Assembly: GCF_900103445.1 (NCBI RefSeq)
Contig: NZ_FNHS01000019.1
Location: forward strand, 1 to 64,000
Direction of reading: 5' to 3'
DNA from: Methylobacterium phyllostachyos
Lineage (GTDB): Bacteria > Pseudomonadota > Alphaproteobacteria > Rhizobiales > Beijerinckiaceae
Length of the DNA: 64,000 bases
The translations under genes were made by a program, and so were the position numbers. Each line of letters starts with the position of its first letter. Within the stretch, counting starts at the first letter, position 1. The notes below the pieces were generated by a model, which was not told where the DNA came from, searched no databases, and was given only the letters and a program-made list of their open reading frames with translations. Shown here in pieces: positions 8,177 through 16,381 of the stretch.

Positions 8177-10189
8177 ATGGGCAGCCTGAAGAACAAGCTC
8201 GTCAGCGCGGACGAGGCCGCCGCCATCCTGCAGGATGGCGACATGGTCGCGGTGTCGGGCTTCGTCGGCATCGGCACGCCGGACGAACTGATCCTGGCAC
8301 TCGCCCGCCGCTTCGAATCCGGTGCCGGCCCGCACGGGATCGGCCTGATGTTCGCCGCCGCCCCCGGCGACGGCAAGGAGCGCGGCCTCAATCGCCTCGC
8401 GATCCCCGGCCTCGTCAAGCGCGTCGTCGGCGGCCACTGGGCCCTCGTGCCGAAGCTCGGCGCCTTGGCGGTGGAGGGCCAGATCGAGGCCTACAACCTG
8501 CCGCTGGGCGTCGTCTCGCATCTCTACCGGGAGATCGCCGCCCACACGCCCGGCCACATCACCAAGGTGGGCCTGCGCACCTTCGTCGACCCGCGCCTGG
8601 AAGGCGGCAAGCTCAACGCCGTCACGAAGGAAGATCTCGTCAGCTTGGTCGAGCTCGGCGGGGAATCCTGGCTCCACTACAAGGCGTTTCCGGTGAACGT
8701 CGCGCTGATCCGCGGCACCACCGCCGATCCCGCCGGCAACATCACCATGGAGCGCGAAGCGCTGACGCTGGACAACCTCGCCGCCGCCATGGCGGCGAAG
8801 AACTCCGGCGGCTTCGTCATCGCGCAGGTCGAGCGCTTGGCCGAGGCCGGCTCGCTCAACCCGCGGGAGGTGCAGGTCCCGGGCATCCTGGTCGATTGCG
8901 TGGTGCTGAGCCAGCCGGAGAACCACCGTCAGACCTACGGCACGCCCTACAATCACGCCTTCACGGGCCGCCAGCGCGTGCCGCTGGACCGGATCCCGCC
9001 GATGGCGCTCGACGCGCGAAAGATCGTCGCCCGGCGCTGCGCCTTCGAATTGCCACCGGGGGGCGTGGTCAATCTCGGCATCGGCATGCCGGAGGGCGTG
9101 GCGGCGGTCGCCGCCGAGGAGCGGGTGCTCAAGTACCTGACGCTGACCGCCGAGCCCGGGGTGATCGGCGGCCTGCCGCAGGGTGGGCTCGATTTCGGCG
9201 CCGCCCTGAACCCGGCCGCGGTGCTGCACCAGAACCAGCAATTTGATTTCTACGATGGCGGCGGCCTCGATCTCGCCTGCCTCGGCCTCGCTCAGTGCGA
9301 CGCGGAGGGCAACGTCAATGTCAGCCGGTTCGGCAAAAGGCTCGCGGGCGCGGGCGGCTTCATCAACATCTCGCAGAACGCCAAGAGCCTCGTCTTCGCC
9401 GGCACCTTCACGGCCGATGGCTTGAAGGTCGCGGTCGAGGGCGACGGGATCCGCATCCTCTCCGAGGGCCGCTCCCAAAAATTCATCGCGGCGGTCGAGC
9501 AAGTGACCTTCTCGGGGGCCTACGCGGCCGATCGCGGCCAACCGGTGCTCTACGTGACCGAGCGCTGCGTCTTCCGCCGAACCCGCGCCGGCATGGAACT
9601 CGTCGAGGTCGCGCCGGGCGTGGATATCGAGCGGGACATCCTCGGCCAGATGGGCTTCGCGCCGATCGTGCAGAACCCGAAGCCGATGGATCCGCGCCTG
9701 TTCCGCGACGCCGTGATGGGTCTGGAGCCGTGGCTGCTCGGCCTCTCCATGGCGGAGCGGATCAGCTACGATCCGGAGCGCAACATCCTGTTCTCGAATC
9801 TCGAAGGCTTTCAGGTCCGGACCATCGAGGATGTCGAGCTGGTGCGCCGGGAATACGAGCGCGCCTGCCAGGAGATCGGCCGCAAGGTCCACCTCATCGC
9901 CAATTACGACGGGTTCGAGATCGACCCGACGGTGAGCGATGCCTATTTCTCGGCGATCGCTTATCTGGAAAAGCGGTATTATGAGACAGCATCGCGCTAC
10001 ACGACGAGCGCGTTCCTGCGATTGAAACTCGGCGCCTCGCTGGCGAGCCGCGATCTGGCTCCCCACGTATTCGAGACAAGAGCCGAGGCCCAGGCGAGGA
10101 ATACGGCCCAGGGCGTGACCCTCAAGCCGCGGATTGCGATGTCGAACTCCGACGTGCCGCATCCGCCGAAGGAACCGTTGGATGCCTGA
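8177..10189 (+). CDS. Fused family I acyl-CoA:carboxylate CoA-transferase
   Basis: A 670-residue fusion of alpha and beta CoA-transferase domains, similar to YdiF/propionate CoA-transferase. The first domain has VAVSGFVGIGTPDELILALA near 24-43. The second has NLGIGMPEGVA at 299-309 and the catalytic Glu326 in TAEPGVIGG, which forms the glutamyl-CoA intermediate in this family. A C-terminal extension of about 130 residues follows the catalytic core. A GAGGA element precedes the ATG. It overlaps the SSADH gene by 8 bp. In this cluster it would move CoA from acetyl-CoA or another donor to 4-hydroxybutyrate, though acetate, propionate or 3-ketoacids are also possible. Confidence 0.9.
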   Translation: MGSLKNKLVSADEAAAILQDGDMVAVSGFVGIGTPDELILALARRFESGAGPHGIGLMFAAAPGDGKERGLNRLAIPGLVKRVVGGHWALVPKLGALAVEGQIEAYNLPLGVVSHLYREIAAHTPGHITKVGLRTFVDPRLEGGKLNAVTKEDLVSLVELGGESWLHYKAFPVNVALIRGTTADPAGNITMEREALTLDNLAAAMAAKNSGGFVIAQVERLAEAGSLNPREVQVPGILVDCVVLSQPENHRQTYGTPYNHAFTGRQRVPLDRIPPMALDARKIVARRCAFELPPGGVVNLGIGMPEGVAAVAAEERVLKYLTLTAEPGVIGGLPQGGLDFGAALNPAAVLHQNQQFDFYDGGGLDLACLGLAQCDAEGNVNVSRFGKRLAGAGGFINISQNAKSLVFAGTFTADGLKVAVEGDGIRILSEGRSQKFIAAVEQVTFSGAYAADRGQPVLYVTERCVFRRTRAGMELVEVAPGVDIERDILGQMGFAPIVQNPKPMDPRLFRDAVMGLEPWLLGLSMAERISYDPERNILFSNLEGFQVRTIEDVELVRREYERACQEIGRKVHLIANYDGFEIDPTVSDAYFSAIAYLEKRYYETASRYTTSAFLRLKLGASLASRDLAPHVFETRAEAQARNTAQGVTLKPRIAMSNSDVPHPPKEPLDA

Positions 10190-11654
10190 GACCGAGATTC
10201 CCACCCTGAAGGATCGCGCCCTGCTGGTCGAAGCCTGCCTCGTCGGCGGCGCCTGGACCAAGGCCGGCTCCGGCAGCATCGATGTGACCAATCCCGCCAC
10301 CGGTGCGGTCATCGCCCGCGTGCCGAATGCCGGCGCCGAGGAGACGCGGGCTGCGATCCAGGCGGCGCATGCGGCCTATCCAGCGTGGCGCGCCAAGACC
10401 GCCAACGAGCGCGCCGTGCTGCTGCGCAAGCTCGCGGCCCTCGTTACCGAGCATCAGGAGGATCTGGCGCAGATCCTCACCGCCGAGCAGGGCAAGTCGC
10501 TGACTGAATCCCGCGGCGAGGTCGCCATGTCGGCGGCCTACGTGCTGTGGTTCGCCGAGGAAGCGCGGCGCGTCTACGGCGACGTGATCCCCTCCCCCTG
10601 GGGCGACCGCAAGATCCTTGTCACCAAGGAGCCGGTGGGCGTGGTGGCGGCGATCACGCCCTGGAATTTCCCGTCCTCGATGATCGCCCGCAAGATCGCC
10701 CCGGCTCTGGCTGCCGGCTGCCCGATCGTGATCAAGCCCGCCTCGCAGACCCCGCTCTCCGGCCTCGCCTGGGGCGTCCTGTGCGAGCGCGCGGGCTTCC
10801 CGGCCGGCGTCGTGAGCATCCTCACCGGTTCGGCCCGCGCCATCGGCGCCGAGATGACCGGCAACCCGCTCGTCAAGAAGATCACGTTCACCGGCTCGAC
10901 CGAGGTCGGCAAGGTGCTGCTGGAGCAGGCCTCGCACACAGTGAAGAAGGTCTCGATGGAGCTGGGCGGCAACGCGCCCTTCATCGTGTTCGACGATGCC
11001 GACATCGACCGGGCCGTGGCCGGCGCGATGCTGGCCAAGTACCGGAATTCCGGCCAGACCTGCATCTGCACCAACCGCTTCCTGGTGCAGGACGGGATCT
11101 ACGATGCCTTCGCGGAGAAGATGGCGGAGGCGGCCAACCGCCTGAAGGTCGGCAACGGCATCGAGGACGGTGTGGCTCAGGGGCCGCTGATCGACATGGC
11201 CGCGGTGGAGAAGACCGAGGCGCATATCCGCGACGCCGTCGAGAAGGGCGGCCGGGTGATCGCGGGCGGGCACCGCCACGCGCTCGGCGGCCAGTTCTTC
11301 GAGCCGACCGTGATCACCGGCGCGACCCCAGCCATGGATGTCGCCCGCGAGGAGACCTTCGGGCCGCTGGCGCCGCTGTTCCGCTTCCGCGACGAGGCGG
11401 AGGCGATCCGAATGGCCAACGACACCGAGTACGGGCTCGCCTGTTACTTCTACACCCGCGACCTCGGCCGGACCTTCCGGGTGGCGGAGGCGCTGGAATA
11501 CGGCATGGTCGGGATCAACGAGGGGATCATCACCACCGAGGTGGCGCCCTTCGGCGGCGTGAAGGAATCGGGTCTCGGCCGCGAGGGGTCGTATCAGGGG
11601 ATCGAGGATTACCTGAACACGAAGTACCTGTGCGTGGGTGGGCTGGGCGCATAG
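10182..11654 (+). CDS. gabD: Succinate-semialdehyde dehydrogenase, NAD(P)-dependent
   Basis: A 490-residue aldehyde dehydrogenase of the GabD subfamily that oxidises succinate semialdehyde to succinate. The cofactor region has TPWNFPSSMIARKIAPALAA. The general base is Glu260 in ELGGNAPF and the nucleophile is Cys294 in GQTCICTNR. The C-terminal segment PFGGVKESGLGREGS is typical of SSADHs. It starts inside the end of the CoA-transferase gene, so the two are probably translationally coupled. No GABA transaminase is adjacent, which suggests that the semialdehyde comes from another source such as the ThDP enzyme. Confidence 0.93.
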   Translation: MPETEIPTLKDRALLVEACLVGGAWTKAGSGSIDVTNPATGAVIARVPNAGAEETRAAIQAAHAAYPAWRAKTANERAVLLRKLAALVTEHQEDLAQILTAEQGKSLTESRGEVAMSAAYVLWFAEEARRVYGDVIPSPWGDRKILVTKEPVGVVAAITPWNFPSSMIARKIAPALAAGCPIVIKPASQTPLSGLAWGVLCERAGFPAGVVSILTGSARAIGAEMTGNPLVKKITFTGSTEVGKVLLEQASHTVKKVSMELGGNAPFIVFDDADIDRAVAGAMLAKYRNSGQTCICTNRFLVQDGIYDAFAEKMAEAANRLKVGNGIEDGVAQGPLIDMAAVEKTEAHIRDAVEKGGRVIAGGHRHALGGQFFEPTVITGATPAMDVAREETFGPLAPLFRFRDEAEAIRMANDTEYGLACYFYTRDLGRTFRVAEALEYGMVGINEGIITTEVAPFGGVKESGLGREGSYQGIEDYLNTKYLCVGGLGA

Positions 11655-11693
11655 GGCGCGGCTTCGACTTGATACGTATTGCGATCTGACGGG

Positions 11694-11871
11694 CACCCCC
11701 TCCCCCCTTTGCGGGGGAGGGGGGGCCGGCCGTCAGGCCGGGTCGGGAGAGGGGAGCGCGGTTTCCGGACAAGGCAAAGCCTTCATGAAGGCCGGCGTTT
11801 CATCCTGTGCCGTTGCTCCCCTCTCCCGACCCCCTTCGGGGGACACCCTCCCCCGCAGAGGGGGGAGGGAG
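11694..11871. repeat. Family A bipartite palindromic repeat (complete)
   Basis: It has the same organisation as 7965-8144, with the left arm ending GGTCGGGAGAGGGG and the right arm starting CCCCTCTCCCGACCCC. The spacer contains TTCATGAAGGCCGGCG. It lies between the convergent SSADH gene and the small secreted protein gene, where its hairpins could serve as a bidirectional transcript end. Confidence 0.8.
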
Positions 11872-11901
11872 AACCGGCGCGCCTAGGCCTACCGCGTGTG
11901 C

Positions 11902-12186
11902 TTACTTCCCGCTCGGCGCCGCGCCGCTGCCGGTGGTGCCGTTGCCCATGCTGCTGCCGGCCGGCGCGCCAGGGGTGCTGACCCGCGGGCCGCCGCTGGT
12001 GCCGGGGGCCATGCCGACACCTGTCGAGCCGGTGCGCTCCATGGCACCGGTCGAGGTGCCGCCCACGGTGCCGGACTTGTTGACGTTGCCCTGATTGGCG
12101 CCGCCAGTCTGCGGTGCCTGGGCCAGTGCGGCGCCCGATGTGGCGAGCACGAGGGACGTGGCGAGCGCGAGGATCGTCTTGGACAT
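11902..12186 (-). CDS. Small secreted Gly/Ser/Thr-rich protein
   Basis: A 94-residue protein with a clear signal peptide (MSKTILALATSLVLATSGA, then ALA-Q cleavage site near 22). A low-complexity mature part rich in Gly, Ser, Thr and Pro follows. A GGAG element lies 5 bases before the ATG at 12186. I do not recognise a named family. It has no Cys and is predicted to be disordered. It sits next to, but has its own start apart from, the HlyD efflux gene. Confidence 0.65.
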   Translation of the reverse strand: MSKTILALATSLVLATSGAALAQAPQTGGANQGNVNKSGTVGGTSTGAMERTGSTGVGMAPGTSGGPRVSTPGAPAGSSMGNGTTGSGAAPSGK

Positions 12187-12244
12187 GGGGACTCCTGGAT
12201 CGGCGTTGCGTCGTTCCAGGCCAACCCGAGGCCGGCGGGAATGT

Positions 12245-13186
12245 TCAGCGAGCCAGCGCCTCGCGCCAGCCCGACCAGGACCGGCGCAGGGCATCCCAGC
12301 GCAGCGCCCCCCCGCCCGTCTCCGGAGCGATCGACACGGTGGCGGTGCGGCCGCTGACGAGGCGCGGGTCCGCGACGCCGGGATCGAGGGCGATCCGCAC
12401 CGGGATGCGCTGGGCGAGGCGCACCCACGAGAAGGTCGGGTTCACGTTGGCCAACAGGTTCGTGGCGTCGCTGCGGCCGGTCTCGGCGATGCCGCCCGCG
12501 ATGCTGGCGACATGGCCCTTGAGCACGCCGGCCTCGCCCATCAACTGCACGGTCGCCGGGGCGCCGACCTGGATGCGCGGCAGCTTGGTCTCCTCGAAAT
12601 AACCCTCGATCCGCACCGTGTCGCTGTCGATCAGCGCCATCACGCCGTGGCCGGTGGTGACGTAGGCGCCCGGGCGCAGCTCCATGTTGGCGATCCGGCC
12701 GTTGACCGAGGCGCGCACCGCCGAGCGCTCCAGGTTGAGCTTGGCGAGGTCACGGTCGGCCTTGGCCTGCTCGTAGGCGGCCTGCGCCGCGAGATCCGCC
12801 GCCTTGGCGGCCTCGACCTTCTGCTGAGAGACCGCCGCGTCGCTGAGCTTGGAATAACGGGCGTAATCGGCGGCCGTCTGCTCGGCCGTGGCCTTGCGGC
12901 CCTCGACCACCGCCTCCGCCTGACGCAGGCCGAGGCGGAACCGGTCCGGATCAATGCGGAACAGAACGTCGCCCTTCCGGACGACCTGATTGTCCTCCAC
13001 CAGCACCTCGGTCACGAGACCCGAGACGTCGGGAGCCACCGCCACCACGTCGGCCCGCACCCGCCCGTCGCGGGTCCAGGGGGCGTCCATGTAGTAGTCC
13101 CAGAGCGCGAGGCCGACGACCAGCGCCACCGCGACCATGCCGAGGGTGACCAGAAGGCGTCCGGCGAGGGAGAGGAAGGCGGTCAT
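12245..13186 (-). CDS. HlyD-family periplasmic adaptor subunit (AaeA-like)
   Basis: A 313-residue membrane-fusion protein with one N-terminal membrane segment (about 8-29), a biotinyl-lipoyl-like barrel beginning VVAVAPDVSGLVTEVLVEDN, a coiled-coil hairpin around 90-150 and a second half-barrel. The sequence APWTRDGRVRADVV after the membrane helix is typical of AaeA/EmrA-type adaptors for aromatic acid efflux. Its start overlaps the stop of the DUF1656 gene (ATGA). It is the last gene of the MarR-FUSC-DUF1656-HlyD operon. Confidence 0.9.
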   Translation of the reverse strand: MTAFLSLAGRLLVTLGMVAVALVVGLALWDYYMDAPWTRDGRVRADVVAVAPDVSGLVTEVLVEDNQVVRKGDVLFRIDPDRFRLGLRQAEAVVEGRKATAEQTAADYARYSKLSDAAVSQQKVEAAKAADLAAQAAYEQAKADRDLAKLNLERSAVRASVNGRIANMELRPGAYVTTGHGVMALIDSDTVRIEGYFEETKLPRIQVGAPATVQLMGEAGVLKGHVASIAGGIAETGRSDATNLLANVNPTFSWVRLAQRIPVRIALDPGVADPRLVSGRTATVSIAPETGGGALRWDALRRSWSGWREALAR

Positions 13187-13392
13187 GGCAGGGTCCCCTG
13201 GGCGAGGGTCACGACGCCGCCCAGCAGGACGACGTAGAGGGCGAGGTCGAAGAGCGGCCGGTGCCAGACGAGGCGGTAGAAGCCGGTCGCCACGAGCAGG
13301 CGGCGCAGCGGCAGGCTCAGCGCGAAGGCGATCGCCATCCAGAGCGCCAGCCCCGGGATGAACACGCCATAGAGGTCAATCTCGCCCATCAT
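13183..13392 (-). CDS. DUF1656 small membrane protein (AaeX-like)
   Basis: A 69-residue protein with two hydrophobic segments (about 11-30 and 46-66) that matches the DUF1656/AaeX family found between FUSC and HlyD efflux genes. The ATGATG start overlaps the FUSC stop codon, and the end overlaps the HlyD start. Its role in the efflux complex is not known. Confidence 0.85.
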   Translation of the reverse strand: MMGEIDLYGVFIPGLALWMAIAFALSLPLRRLLVATGFYRLVWHRPLFDLALYVVLLGGVVTLAQGTLP

Positions 13393-15425
13393 GCCGCCAT
13401 CTCCCGCGCGTTCGGCCGGGGCGCCGCGTCCCGGTAGGGTGGCGCCTCTGGGAAGAGACCGCGGCGCAGGCCCGTCAGGCCGATCAGGGCGGCCCGGCGC
13501 TCCGGCGTTTGAGCGGCGCACGCTACGGCGTCCAGGGCGTCGTCCAGCGTGGCCAGAAGGTCAGGGTCATCGATCCGGCCGCGCAGCCGGCGCGCCGCGA
13601 GCGCCAGGGTCGCGTCGACGGATATGCGCGCCGCTCCCGTGAGCCGTCTGCGGACCCGGCGCACCTCCACGAGGTTGATGCCGACACGCACGTCGGCCAG
13701 GAGGTCGCCGAGGGCTGCGGCCTCCTCTGCCGGCAGCGTGGCGAGGCGCGGGGCGATCAGGCCGACGCGGTCGAGCATCAGGGCGGCGAGTTCGAGCCCG
13801 TGCCCGGCGCCGCGCCCGTCCGCGGCCGCCGCGAGGCTGCGGCGGTTGATCCGGACTAGACGACGGGCACTCCAGGCCGCCCCAACCGAGCGGACCAGCC
13901 GGATCACCACCGCGGCGATCCACATGCCGACCACCGAGGCGATCACCGAATTGGCAAACGGCGCGAAGTCGCCGCTGTAGCCGTTCTGCAGCGCCAGCAG
14001 GGTCGCGCCATTCAGCGCCGCGCCCATGCCCATTGGAGCGGTGCGGGGCTGCGTCATCGCCAGACCGCAGAGGATCAGGGCCGGCGCGAGGGCGAGCGCC
14101 ACCATCTCGAAGGAGGTGGCGAGCGGCAGGATCGCGAACAGGTAGAGGCCCGCCCCCGTGGCGCCGACCAGGGCGGAATTCGTGAAGCCGAGGATCTGCG
14201 GGGTCGGGTCATCCTGGGTCGCGAACAGGCAGCAGGCGACCGCCCCCATCATCGGAGCGGCCGATCCGTCCGGCCAGCCTGTGGCGATCCAGATCGCGCA
14301 GCAGACCAGAAGGCCCACGAACACGCCGAAGGCCGAGAACGCCGCCAGCCCGTAGTCGCGGTGGCGGATGCGCGTGACCCGCGCCGTATAGGTGAAGGCG
14401 AGCGGAGCCACCGGCGCCGTCCCGGCCTGGAGATGCGAGCGCAGGACACGGAGATCCTCGCGCAGATCGATGACGTCGCGCAGGCGCGCGGCGAGGCTCG
14501 CCAACAGGAGGGCCGTCCAGGTCGTGTCGCGGGTCAGGGGCGGATCGATCCCGGCGATCCGCTCGCGCAGGCGGTCCGCGTCGTCCGGAGTGCCATCCGA
14601 CGACAGCCAGAGCGCGAGGTCCGACAGGAGCGCGCGGAGCCGGGCCGGCTGCGCACCGGCCTGCTCCAGCGCCGCCACGCGGTCGGACAGGGCCGCGACG
14701 ATCGGCAGGACCATCAGCATGTGCTGGCGCAGGGGCGCGAAGGCCGCAGCCGCCCGCTCCGCGCCGGTGGCCTCGTTGCGCAGGGCGAGGCCGAGGCCGT
14801 CGAGGGCCAGTGCGTCCGAGGCGAGGCGCAGGCTGTGGCCGGTCTCGCCGGCCTGAGGCATGCGGGTTCGCTGGAGCGCCGCCAGCGTCCAGGATCGGGC
14901 CTCGGCCAGCCAGGCTTCGAGGCGTGCCACGATGGCCGGCGCCGCCGATTGCGGGAGCACCAGGGTCGCGACGAGGCTGGCGCAGAGGATGCCGAGACCG
15001 ATCTCCTCGGCCCGCGCCACGGCGGTGTCGAAGATCGCGCCCGGATCGTCGACCGCCGGGAAGCCGATCAGCGCCGCGGTGTAGCCGGCGAGCATGGGCA
15101 GGTAGCTCGCGGGCGTGCGATCCAGCAGCGCGATGAAGAGGCAGAGCGCGACCCAGAGCGCCACCGCAAGGCTGAGTAGCACCGGCGCATCGACCAGGTT
15201 CGGCACCAGCGCCACGCTCACGGCGGCGCCGAGCGCCGTGCCGCAGAGGCGGTAGACGGCCTTCGAGCGGGTCGCGCCCGAGAGGACCTGGCTGGTGATG
15301 TAGACGGTGCCCAGCGCCCAATAGGGCCGCGGCAGGTCGATCCACAGCGCCAGGAACAGGGCGAGCATCGCCGCCGCGTAGGTTTTCAGGGCGAAGGCCC
15401 AGTCGCGCCAACCGGGGAGGGTCAC
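13389..15425 (-). CDS. FUSC family inner-membrane transporter (AaeB-like)
   Basis: A 678-residue membrane protein with the duplicated FUSC architecture: a hydrophobic block of about six helices in residues 5-165, a soluble region, a second hydrophobic block around 330-500, and a soluble tail. It is proposed to be the inner-membrane component of a tripartite aromatic-acid efflux system. The start is GTG at 15425, overlapping the MarR stop (GTGA). A longer open frame upstream of this is antisense to or overlapping MarR and has no FUSC similarity. Confidence 0.88.
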   Translation of the reverse strand: MTLPGWRDWAFALKTYAAAMLALFLALWIDLPRPYWALGTVYITSQVLSGATRSKAVYRLCGTALGAAVSVALVPNLVDAPVLLSLAVALWVALCLFIALLDRTPASYLPMLAGYTAALIGFPAVDDPGAIFDTAVARAEEIGLGILCASLVATLVLPQSAAPAIVARLEAWLAEARSWTLAALQRTRMPQAGETGHSLRLASDALALDGLGLALRNEATGAERAAAAFAPLRQHMLMVLPIVAALSDRVAALEQAGAQPARLRALLSDLALWLSSDGTPDDADRLRERIAGIDPPLTRDTTWTALLLASLAARLRDVIDLREDLRVLRSHLQAGTAPVAPLAFTYTARVTRIRHRDYGLAAFSAFGVFVGLLVCCAIWIATGWPDGSAAPMMGAVACCLFATQDDPTPQILGFTNSALVGATGAGLYLFAILPLATSFEMVALALAPALILCGLAMTQPRTAPMGMGAALNGATLLALQNGYSGDFAPFANSVIASVVGMWIAAVVIRLVRSVGAAWSARRLVRINRRSLAAAADGRGAGHGLELAALMLDRVGLIAPRLATLPAEEAAALGDLLADVRVGINLVEVRRVRRRLTGAARISVDATLALAARRLRGRIDDPDLLATLDDALDAVACAAQTPERRAALIGLTGLRRGLFPEAPPYRDAAPRPNAREMAA

Positions 15426-15913
15426 GGCGTGGGCTCCAGGGCCGGCGCGGTCTCGCCGGTGCCGCGGTCGTGACGCTGAAGCGCCGCGAAGACCCGCAGG
15501 CTCGCGTCGAGGTCGGCGCGGCTGATCCCGGCGAAGACCTGCGCCCGCAGTGCCCTGAGGGCGACCTCGATCTGCGCGACCACGTCCCGGCCCTGCGCTG
15601 TCAGGGCCAGCACCTTGGCGCGGCGGTCGGACGGATCCTCCCGGCGTACCACGAGGCCGGCCGCCGCGAGCTGATCGAGCAGCCGGACCAGCGAGGGCCC
15701 TTCGATCCCGACGGCCTCCGCGAGCGCGTTCTGCCGCGGCTCGCCGGACAGGCGGCCGATCGTCACCAGGGGCAGCGCGACGGCATCGGACAGGCCGTGA
15801 GCCTCGGCGATCGTGTTGGCCGCCCGGCGCCACTGCCGCCCGGCCGTCTGGAGAGCCTGGGTGTAGGTCTGCCGCAGCAGTTCCAACTCGCCGGCATCGT
15901 CGGTGGACGGCAT
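15422..15913 (-). CDS. MarR-family transcriptional regulator
   Basis: A 163-residue winged-helix repressor with the MarR core EAVGIEGPSLVRLLDQLAAA and the wing VVRREDPSDRRAKVLALT. The ATG at 15913 is preferred; GTG 15937 is an in-frame alternative. It is first in a tightly coupled efflux operon. A perfect 14-bp palindrome lies about 65 bp upstream, so autorepression relieved by an aromatic ligand is the expected mode. Confidence 0.9.
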   Translation of the reverse strand: MPSTDDAGELELLRQTYTQALQTAGRQWRRAANTIAEAHGLSDAVALPLVTIGRLSGEPRQNALAEAVGIEGPSLVRLLDQLAAAGLVVRREDPSDRRAKVLALTAQGRDVVAQIEVALRALRAQVFAGISRADLDASLRVFAALQRHDRGTGETAPALEPTP

Positions 15914-15978
15914 TCCGCCAAGGCCCTTGCCTACCACGCCCGGCTTCGCGCCAGGGCTAAATCGATCTGTTGCTGATA

Positions 15979-15992
15979 GATAGCATGCTATC
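15979..15992. promoter_or_regulatory. Palindromic operator candidate for the MarR operon
   Basis: GATAGCATGCTATC is a perfect 14-bp palindrome between the MarR start and the repeat block. Its position and dyad symmetry fit a MarR dimer site. The surrounding bases are more AT-rich than the neighbourhood, consistent with a promoter. Confidence 0.55.
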
Positions 15993-16075
15993 GATTTGGT
16001 CGAGCAGAGGCAGGATGGGCGCCGCTGGGCTGCGCGGGGTGCATGTTCGGAAGGGTTGGCCAGGCGCTTCGTCGC

Positions 16076-16105
16076 CCGTGCGGGCTACGACATTCACCGT
16101 GCGGG
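16076..16105. repeat. Possible excision footprint of the MITE-like element
   Basis: The 9-bp sequence CCGTGCGGG occurs at 16076-16084 and again at 16097-16105, flanking CTACGACATTCA. Those 12 bases closely match the terminus of the element at 16139-16338. This looks like a target duplication around a remnant end. Confidence 0.45.
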
Positions 16106-16138
16106 AGCTGGTACCGCGCGTCCCCTCCCCCGCAGAGG

Positions 16139-16338
16139 CTACGATATTCACACTTCTCGGGCCGGGGCGCTCTCTCCTCCCCCTTGCGGGGAGGAGTTGG
16201 AGGTGGGGGTGGTTCAGGATGGATCGCCGCGGTGCCTTCTGCGCCACCCCCACCCCTGGCCCCTCCCCACAAGGGGGAGGGGAAACGCGCTTGTTTCTCA
16301 GGCCCCTGGCGTCCGGTAGAGAAGTGTGAATCCGCTAG
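16139..16338. mobile_element. MITE-like 200-bp element inserted in a palindromic repeat
   Basis: The ends are CTACGATATTCACACTTCTC and, inverted, CTAGCGGATTCACACTTCTC, which agree at 16 of 20 positions. The element is bracketed by a direct repeat CCCGCAGAGG (16129-16138 and 16339-16348). Removing the element and one repeat copy restores a continuous family A hairpin (TCCCCTCCCCCGCAGAGGGG). It encodes no transposase, so it would depend on one elsewhere. Its interior has the GAGGTGGGGGTGG/CCACCCCCACC palindrome of family C. Confidence 0.6.
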
Positions 16339-16381
16339 CCCGCAGAGGGGGGAGGGAGAGGTGGCGCCGCGAGGGGCGCCG

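Noticed and set aside
8051..10312. 753-residue open frame antisense to the CoA-transferase gene
   Set aside because: It lies opposite a gene with clear catalytic motifs and crosses a repeat; the composition is typical of antisense frames.
16020..16380. Possible small protein-coding genes in all frames of the repeat block
   Set aside because: The frames are translations of palindromic repeats, with no ribosome site or family match.
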